From Gordonia lacunae (GTDB taxonomy: Bacteria > Actinomycetota > Actinomycetes > Mycobacteriales > Mycobacteriaceae): 62,937 bases of DNA. Below the pieces are notes generated by a model that ran no database searches, was not told the DNA's origin, and saw only the letters and a list, made by a program, of their open reading frames with translations. Positions 58,044 through 62,937 of this stretch are shown here, piece by piece. How positions within the stretch are numbered: the first letter of the stretch is position 1; the number at the start of each line of letters is the position of its first letter. The stretch is taken from NCBI RefSeq assembly GCF_002149015.1, contig NZ_NGFO01000033.1, positions 1-62,937 of the forward strand. The letters run 5' to 3'. Both the position numbers and the translations under genes were made by a program.

Positions 58044-58355
58044 ATGTACCGACTCACCGTGATCTACGGACATCCGCTCGACCCGGCGGCCTTCGACCGG
58101 CACTACGAGAACAAGCATGCCGAGCTGGTCCGCCGTATCCCCGGACTGCGCCGGTTCGCCGCGGGCAGGTGCGACTCGCTCGACGGCACCGAGCCCGCCT
58201 CGTACTCGGTGGCCGAGCTGTACTTCGACTCGAAAGACGCGCTTGCCCAAGCCCTCGGCTCCCCCGAGGGGCAGGCGGCGGCCGGCGATGTCGCCAACTT
58301 CGCCACCGGCGGCGCGACCATGCTGTTCAGCGACGAGTCGATGGTGGGTCCCTGA
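58044..58355 (+). CDS. EthD family protein
   Basis: 103-aa dimeric ferredoxin-like alpha/beta-barrel: MYRLTVIYGHPLDPAAFDRH, then YENKHAELVRRIPGLRRFAA, ending in a strand-rich part (SDESMVG). EthD is essential but of unknown role in the P450-based ether cleavage system EthRABCD (ethyl tert-butyl ether). Its presence after a P450 O-demethylase and its reductase is a striking parallel. CGAAAGG precedes the ATG. It is followed directly by the iclR gene. Confidence 0.8.
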   Translation: MYRLTVIYGHPLDPAAFDRHYENKHAELVRRIPGLRRFAAGRCDSLDGTEPASYSVAELYFDSKDALAQALGSPEGQAAAGDVANFATGGATMLFSDESMVGP

Positions 58356-58356
58356 G

Positions 58357-59178
58357 GTGGCCGCGCTGCAGACCGTCCAGAAGATCGGCCCGGTCCTGGA
58401 TCTGTTCACTGTCGAACGTCCCGAGTGGGGTGTGTCGGAGGTCGCGGGCGAGCTCGGTGTCCCGCGATCGAGCGCGCACGCGCTGCTGGCCTCGCTGGTC
58501 GACATCGGCCTGCTGCAATGCCGCGCCCGCGGCCGCTACCGCATCGGCTGGCGCGTCGTCGAGCTGAACCAGGCGCTGCAGGGCACCGTCGACGTCAAGT
58601 CCTGTGCTGCCCCGATCCTGCAGGCGCTCTCGGAGAAGTTCGGCGAGACGACCCATCTCGCCGTCATGGAACGTTACCGGGTGATCTATGTCGACAAGGT
58701 GCTCGGCAACCACGTCATCAACGTGTCCGGCGCCCGGATCGGTGCCCAGCTCGATGCGCATTGCAGCGCGGTCGGCAAAGTGCTCCTCGCGCACTGCGAT
58801 CCGGCCCAGCTGGCCCGCAACCTGACCGACAAGCAGCTCCGGCGGTACACGTCGTCGACCCTGACCGACCCGGACGAACTGGCCGCGGAACTGAAGGGTG
58901 TGCTGCGTCGGGGTTGCGCCGTCGACCTGGCCGAAGCTGTGCCCGACGTGCACTGCGTCGCGGCTCCGATCCGCGACGAGATGGGGGTGGTCGTGGCGGC
59001 GATGTCGATCACCGCGCCCGCGACGAGATTCGTCCCGGCACAACACGAATTCCGGCGTGCGGTCATCGCGGCCGCCGCCGACGCGTCCCGCGCGCTGAGC
59101 ACCTCGTCCGGCGATGAGTCCACGCCGATCCGCCTGCCCGAGCGCGAGGTCTCCGTCCTGCACGCGGTGGCGGGATGA
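58357..59178 (+). CDS. IclR family regulator
   Basis: 273 aa. The winged helix is at ~8-65 (VLDLFTVERPEWGVSEVAGE, LGVPRSSAHALLASLVDIGL) and the IclR effector domain at ~75-250 (TTHLAVMERYRVIYVDKVLG, DAHCSAVGKVLLAHCDPAQL, VAAPIRDEMGVVVAAMSITA). IclR proteins such as PcaR and CatR-type regulators control aromatic catabolism. It lies within the gco operon, so it may tune the lower pathway. The GTG start is 2 nt after the EthD stop; the ribosome-binding site is weak. Confidence 0.87.
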   Translation: MAALQTVQKIGPVLDLFTVERPEWGVSEVAGELGVPRSSAHALLASLVDIGLLQCRARGRYRIGWRVVELNQALQGTVDVKSCAAPILQALSEKFGETTHLAVMERYRVIYVDKVLGNHVINVSGARIGAQLDAHCSAVGKVLLAHCDPAQLARNLTDKQLRRYTSSTLTDPDELAAELKGVLRRGCAVDLAEAVPDVHCVAAPIRDEMGVVVAAMSITAPATRFVPAQHEFRRAVIAAAADASRALSTSSGDESTPIRLPEREVSVLHAVAG

Positions 59179-59221
59179 CCCCGCGATCGCCGTTCCTCAG
59201 CCCAGAAAGATCGTGCCTTCC

Positions 59222-60013
59222 ATGACCGACCATGCCGACCTCGTGCGCGACGCCGCCGATGCGCTGCTCGACGCCTATCGAGACCACGCCCCGATCGAAC
59301 CCCTGGCCGCGCGGTTCGCGGACCACCCACTGTCGACCGCCTATGAGATCGCCCTCGCCCAGGTCCAGGACTGGGAGAAGCAGGGTGACGTGGTGAAAGG
59401 GCACAAGGTGGGGCTGGCCTCCCGTGCCATCCAACGGCAGATGGGTGTCGACCAGCCGGACTTCGGGCACCTCACGGCGAGCATGTTCCACCTCGAGCAC
59501 GCGCCGATCCCGGCGGGCACGTTCATCCAGCCGCGCATCGAGCCGGAGGTCGCCTTCGTCCTCGCGAGGCCGCTCCGCGGGCCGGGGGTCACGGTCGCCG
59601 AGGCGGCAGCGGCCGTCGACTTCGTGCTCCCCGCACTGGAGATCGTGGACTCCCGCATCCGCGACTGGAAGATCGGCATCTTCGACACCATCGCCGACAA
59701 TGCGTCGTCGGGCGGGGTCATCCTGGGCGGGCGGCCGGTGCCGCTCGTCGACGTCGACCTGCGGATGGCCGGTTGCAACCTGCACGTGAACGGCGAACTC
59801 GTCGACACCGGCGCCGGCGGCGCGGTACTCGGATCGCCGATCAACGCCCTGGTCTGGCTGGCCAACACGGTCGGACCCCTCGGCGTCACGCTCGAACCCG
59901 GTCACGTGGTGCTGCCCGGTTCGATGACCGCGGCGGTGCCGGTAGGGCCGGGGGACACCGTGGTCGCCACCATCGCCGGCCTCGGCAGCGTCACCGCGGT
60001 GCTGGGCGCGTGA
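59222..60013 (+). CDS. 2-Oxopent-4-enoate hydratase / oxalocrotonate decarboxylase family protein 1
   Basis: 263 aa of the MhpD/XylI/XylJ group in the FAH-like superfamily: KGHKVGLASRAIQRQMGVDQ, PRIEPEVAFVLARPLRGPGV (metal-binding Glu pair), PALEIVDSRIRDWKIGIFDT, ADNASSGGVILGG. It probably hydrates 2-hydroxypenta-2,4-dienoate or decarboxylates 4-oxalocrotonate; with the similar next gene the pair likely does both. Assignment of which does which is uncertain. Followed by the decarboxylase-like gene. Confidence 0.82.
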   Translation: MTDHADLVRDAADALLDAYRDHAPIEPLAARFADHPLSTAYEIALAQVQDWEKQGDVVKGHKVGLASRAIQRQMGVDQPDFGHLTASMFHLEHAPIPAGTFIQPRIEPEVAFVLARPLRGPGVTVAEAAAAVDFVLPALEIVDSRIRDWKIGIFDTIADNASSGGVILGGRPVPLVDVDLRMAGCNLHVNGELVDTGAGGAVLGSPINALVWLANTVGPLGVTLEPGHVVLPGSMTAAVPVGPGDTVVATIAGLGSVTAVLGA

Positions 60014-60045
60014 GTGCTCGCGTACTCGAATCATCAGGAGAAGAA

Positions 60046-60843
60046 GTGACAGACAACGGAATCGACGACTGGAGTGCGGTTCGGGTGGCCGGCTCGTTGC
60101 TCGCCGCGGAGCGCTCGCGGACGGCGCGGACCTCGATCCAGCACGAGTGGCCGGGACTGAGCCTCGACGTCGCCTACGCCGCCCAGGACATCGCGCTCGC
60201 CGACCGCCGCGCGCGCGGGGAGACCGTGACCGGGATCAAGCTGGGCCTGACCTCGCGGGCCAAGCAGAAGCAGATGGGCGTCGACGAGCCCTCGGTCGCG
60301 TGGCTGACCGATGCCATGGTGCTGCCCGCGGGCGTGCCGGTCCCGCGTGAGCGACTCATCCATCCGCGCGCCGAGCCGGAGATCGCCTTCGTGCTCGGCC
60401 GTCCCCTCGCCGGTCCCGGTGTCACCGCGGCCACGGCACTCGCCGCGGTCGATCATGCGATGGCCGCGATCGAGATCATCGACAGTCGCTACTCGGGGTT
60501 CAAGTTCACCCTCGCGGATGCGGTGGCCGACAACAACTCCTCCGGTGTCTACGTGACGGGTTCGGTCATCCGAGATGTCGCGAACGTGGACTTCGGACTC
60601 GAGGCGTGCCTTCTGGAGATCGATGGCGACATCGTCGCCACCGCGACGGGCTCGGCGGTGCTCGGACATCCTGCCGAGGCGCTGGCGTTCGCGGCCAACA
60701 CCTTCGGCGCGCGGGGCATCACCCTGGAGGCGGGGTGGGTCGTCCTCACCGGCGGCATGACGGACGCTGTGCCGGTCGAGCCGGGTAGCCGGGTCGCGGC
60801 ACACTTCACCACGCTCGGCTCGATCACGATCGCGGGAGGGTGA
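60046..60843 (+). CDS. 2-Oxopent-4-enoate hydratase / oxalocrotonate decarboxylase family protein 2
   Basis: 265 aa, same family as the preceding product: TGIKLGLTSRAKQKQMGVDE, HPRAEPEIAFVLGRPLAGPG, AAIEIIDSRYSGFKFTLADA, ADNNSSGVYVTGS. The SRYSGFKF and DNNSSG pattern resembles 4-oxalocrotonate decarboxylases (XylI/DmpH/NahK), so this is the more likely decarboxylase. These two enzymes form a complex in known meta-cleavage pathways. The GTG at 60046 follows AGGAG by 5 nt; a GTG overlapping the previous stop (60010) is less likely. Confidence 0.82.
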   Translation: MTDNGIDDWSAVRVAGSLLAAERSRTARTSIQHEWPGLSLDVAYAAQDIALADRRARGETVTGIKLGLTSRAKQKQMGVDEPSVAWLTDAMVLPAGVPVPRERLIHPRAEPEIAFVLGRPLAGPGVTAATALAAVDHAMAAIEIIDSRYSGFKFTLADAVADNNSSGVYVTGSVIRDVANVDFGLEACLLEIDGDIVATATGSAVLGHPAEALAFAANTFGARGITLEAGWVVLTGGMTDAVPVEPGSRVAAHFTTLGSITIAGG

Positions 60844-60844
60844 G

Positions 60845-61051
60845 ATGCCGTTCATCGATGTGACCATCGCCCAGGGGCGTTCGCCCGACGAGGTGCGCGC
60901 ACTCATGCGGGAGCTGACGGCCGCCGCCCATCGTGCCATCGGTGCCCCGGTCGCGAACATCCGCGTCTGCGTCCGCGAGGTCCCGCCCACCCACTGGTCG
61001 GCCGGTGACATCACCGTTGCCGAACGTCAGGCGGCGAACACGGAATCGTGA
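60845..61051 (+). CDS. 4-Oxalocrotonate tautomerase
   Basis: 68 aa. After loss of Met the protein begins with the catalytic Pro1 (PFIDVTIAQGRSPDEVRALM) as in XylH/DmpI, and the basic residues of the active site are in NIRVCVREVPPTHWS. It converts 2-hydroxymuconate to 2-oxo-3-hexenedioate, the step before the decarboxylase encoded just upstream. It starts 1 nt after that gene's stop. Last gene seen of the gco operon. Confidence 0.88.
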   Translation: MPFIDVTIAQGRSPDEVRALMRELTAAAHRAIGAPVANIRVCVREVPPTHWSAGDITVAERQAANTES

Positions 61052-61620
61052 GGCGCGGAGATTCTCTCGCGCACACGTTCCGCCGCCTGCCCCGAACGAA
61101 GCGATCCGTTCTGCTCCCGGATCTGGAAGAAGCGACCTGAAGTGCTTCCTCAGGTGTGATCCTGGGGTGTGAGCTCGCAAGCTCGCTCCTCAGGGGCGGG
61201 GTTCTTTCGTGGTCCACGACGGCCGCCAGGCTGTTACTACTCTCTGCTCCCTGAGGAGCGCCCGGAGCTTGCGGAGGGCGCGTCACGAAGGGTCTTCCCG
61301 AGCCCCCCTCCGACTGATGAACCTCACCTCGACAGATGGACTTCGATCGAAGTACATCAGTCGAGTTCGAGTTCATCGGTGACAACTGCAGTGCCACACA
61401 GCCGGCCGGACCGGCGAAGGTGAAGCATCCCGCCTCCGGCAGTGACCCGCCTCCAAGCAGGCCGTCCACCCGTGTGACTAATGGGGTTTCTGTTCACCAC
61501 AGTCCACCACGGCTCACCACTGGTGCGTGAGTGACATAGACTGCCGCGCAGTCTGATTCGTTGCAAAATAGATTGTGGAGAAACTTCGTCGTCGAACGTT
61601 TGGGCGAGTACCTTGGTGTC
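61052..61620. other. Intergenic region with repeats and a palindrome
   Basis: About 570 bp without a supported gene. Degenerate REP-like units occur at 61169-61200 (GCTCGCAAGCTCGCTCCTCA) and 61244-61300 (CTGCTCCCTGAGGAGCGCCC). A perfect 14-bp palindrome ACTTCGATCGAAGT is at 61341-61354. CACCACAGTCCACCACGGCT near 61497 is a short CCACC direct repeat. The promoter of the DUF222 gene should lie in the last ~100 bp. Confidence 0.5.
61341..61354. promoter_or_regulatory. Isolated perfect palindrome
   Basis: ACTTCGATCGAAGT, 14 bp, 267 bp upstream of the DUF222/HNH start and 290 bp after the tautomerase. It could be an operator; no regulator is obvious. Confidence 0.35.
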
Positions 61621-62865
61621 ATGACCTCGATCACCGCACTCCGCGACACCCTCGTTTCTCTGCCACCACCACCCGACGACGGGACCGGTCGCGCCGTGTT
61701 CGAGCGTCTCGACGAACTACGGGTGCTGCGCAACGTGCTCGATCACCAGATCGCCGTCCACATAGCGCTTTTCGACGCCTCCGATGCCGCAGCGCGCGCG
61801 GGCTCGACGACCCGGTCGTGGCTGATCGAGATGGGAATGCCCCCGGCAGCCGCCGGCCGTGGTGTGCGGATCGCCGCAGGCCTGGCGTCGTTGCCGAAAC
61901 TCGCCGACTGCGCCGCCGACGGATATCTGTCTGCCGAGTGCGTGGATGCGGTGGTCCGCAGCATCGCCTTCATCGAAAGACACGCCGCGCAACCGCTGTC
62001 CGACGACGACAGGTCGGCGGTCGAGAGCGAGTTGCTCACCCAGGCGTTCTCCGGTGCCACACCCGCCGAGATCAACGACCACGCCCGCGGGATCGCAGTC
62101 CGGGTCGCAGCCACTGACCCGGACGCGGTTCCGGCGGCTGATGATGCGTCACTGAACACCGTGCACACCCGCGTCACCGAGGAAGGCAGGGTCGCGATCA
62201 CCGCCGATGTGGCCGCGGTGATCGGCGAGAAGTTCTTGTCGATGATCGACGAACGCTCCTGCCCGCGCCCGGAACCCGACGGGGCCGAGGATCGCCGTGG
62301 TGTGACGCAGCGTCGCGCCGACGGGTTGGAACTCCTGCTCGATCAAGCGGCGATCGGTGCGGCGATGACGACCGCCGGCGCACCCCGCACCCAAGTCCTG
62401 GTCACCATCCCCGCGGACGGCGCTGATCCGGCGCGCCTGCCGTGGGTCGGGGCGGTCACAGCATCGACAGCCCGACGCCTGTCGTGTGACGGCGGAGTGG
62501 CCGAGATCGTCCTCGACGACGAGGGGGTGCCGTTGCGGATGGGCACCACGAAACGACTGTTCCCGCACCATCTGCGCCAGGCGATCATCGTGCGCGATCA
62601 GTGCTGTGTGAAATGCGGTGCCCCCGCCGCACATACCCAAGTCCATCACCTCGTGCACTGGGCCGACGGTGGTGCGACTGATCTGGACAACGGGTGCCTA
62701 CTGTGCCAGCGCTGCCACACCCAGGTGCATCACCACGGCTGGCGCGTGGTGATGGGCCCCGACCGGCACCCGTGGCTGATCCCGCCGGCCGACATCGACC
62801 CCCGCCGCCTACCCCGACCCGCCTACAACCGGCGCACCCTGCGACTCGACGACGCCCCCGTCTAA
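61621..62865 (+). CDS. DUF222 / HNH endonuclease domain protein (13E12 repeat family)
   Basis: 414 aa. The N-terminal DUF222 domain (~20-300) is helical (VFERLDELRVLRNVLDHQIA, TTRSWLIEMGMPPAAAGRGV). The C-terminal HNH module (~335-390) has paired zinc Cys and the catalytic His: CVKCGAPAAHTQVHHLVHWA, DGGATDLDNGCLLCQRCHTQ, VHHHGW. This family is present in many near-identical copies in actinobacterial genomes; a role as nuclease or selfish element is assumed but unproven. The ATG at 61621 fits the usual start; an upstream ATG-less extension was rejected. Confidence 0.85.
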   Translation: MTSITALRDTLVSLPPPPDDGTGRAVFERLDELRVLRNVLDHQIAVHIALFDASDAAARAGSTTRSWLIEMGMPPAAAGRGVRIAAGLASLPKLADCAADGYLSAECVDAVVRSIAFIERHAAQPLSDDDRSAVESELLTQAFSGATPAEINDHARGIAVRVAATDPDAVPAADDASLNTVHTRVTEEGRVAITADVAAVIGEKFLSMIDERSCPRPEPDGAEDRRGVTQRRADGLELLLDQAAIGAAMTTAGAPRTQVLVTIPADGADPARLPWVGAVTASTARRLSCDGGVAEIVLDDEGVPLRMGTTKRLFPHHLRQAIIVRDQCCVKCGAPAAHTQVHHLVHWADGGATDLDNGCLLCQRCHTQVHHHGWRVVMGPDRHPWLIPPADIDPRRLPRPAYNRRTLRLDDAPV

Positions 62866-62937
62866 CCGCCCCACCCCCAGACCCTCCGGCGCCGACCCGA
62901 CGCCACACGACCTTTGACAACTCCACAGTGTGCAACC

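Noticed and set aside
1..62937. CRISPR arrays, tRNA or rRNA genes, prophage, insertion sequences
   Set aside because: No regularly spaced repeat-spacer pattern, cloverleaf, transposase or integrase was seen. The 58-bp repeats are strictly tandem without spacers.

Overview
The window is GC-rich actinobacterial chromosome, most likely Gordonia or a close relative in the Mycobacteriales. The evidence is a single-chain long-chain acyl-CoA carboxylase, a Rv1127c-like short PpdK, a KshB-like reductase, F420-type luciferase-like oxidoreductases, a DUF222/HNH (13E12-type) protein, many TetR regulators and frequent GTG starts. There is no rRNA, tRNA, CRISPR array, transposase, integrase or phage gene. 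This is accessory catabolic chromosome rather than a mobile element. The genus is inferred from gene content only.

Layout. 1-9.5 kb: AidB-like acyl-CoA dehydrogenase with a TetR; a second TetR divergent from a lipocalin-like protein, an F420-type LLM oxidoreductase and a full-length PEP-synthase/rifampicin-phosphotransferase-like dikinase; an acyl-CoA ligase. 9.5-17 kb: LuxR regulator, repeat cluster, a five-gene luciferase-like monooxygenase operon (monooxygenase, SRPBCC, flavin reductase, damaged ribBA-like gene, VOC-like), a globin, an XRE/MmyB regulator divergent from a zinc alcohol dehydrogenase, and a cupin. 17-26 kb: tightly overlapping operon P450-ALDH-SDR-PpdK-TetR-KshB-like reductase, divergent from an AMP ligase and a winged-helix protein across a promoter with two perfect palindromes. 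26-33 kb: 58-bp tandem repeats, SurE, a PEP-utilising protein that lacks the ATP-grasp domain, two APH-type kinases, an LLM oxidoreductase and a SnoaL protein.

33-41 kb: five-gene aromatic ring-cleavage operon (extradiol dioxygenase, FAH-family hydrolase, ligase-remnant/DoxX chimera, two MhpA-like hydroxylases) with a divergent TetR and three matching operator sites, one of them in front of a convergent P450. 41-48.5 kb: membrane and cell-envelope genes, a lipoprotein hydrolase, a YdcF protein, a two-component system and an M28 peptidase. 48.4-54 kb: the 1831-residue acyl-CoA carboxylase. 54-61 kb: SRPBCC protein, AraC regulator divergent from gcoA-gcoB (aryl-O-demethylase), EthD-like, IclR, and hydratase, decarboxylase and tautomerase genes of a catechol meta-cleavage lower pathway. 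61-62.9 kb: repeats and the DUF222/HNH gene.

Two themes stand out. Guaiacol-type aromatics can be O-demethylated to catechols by GcoAB and the ring-cleavage product handled by the downstream genes, but catechol 2,3-dioxygenase and the semialdehyde dehydrogenase are not in that cluster. In addition, three PEP-synthase-like proteins of three different architectures and two APH-like kinases lie in operons with oxidoreductases. This suggests a so far uncharacterised catabolic strategy in which small-molecule substrates are activated by phosphorylation.
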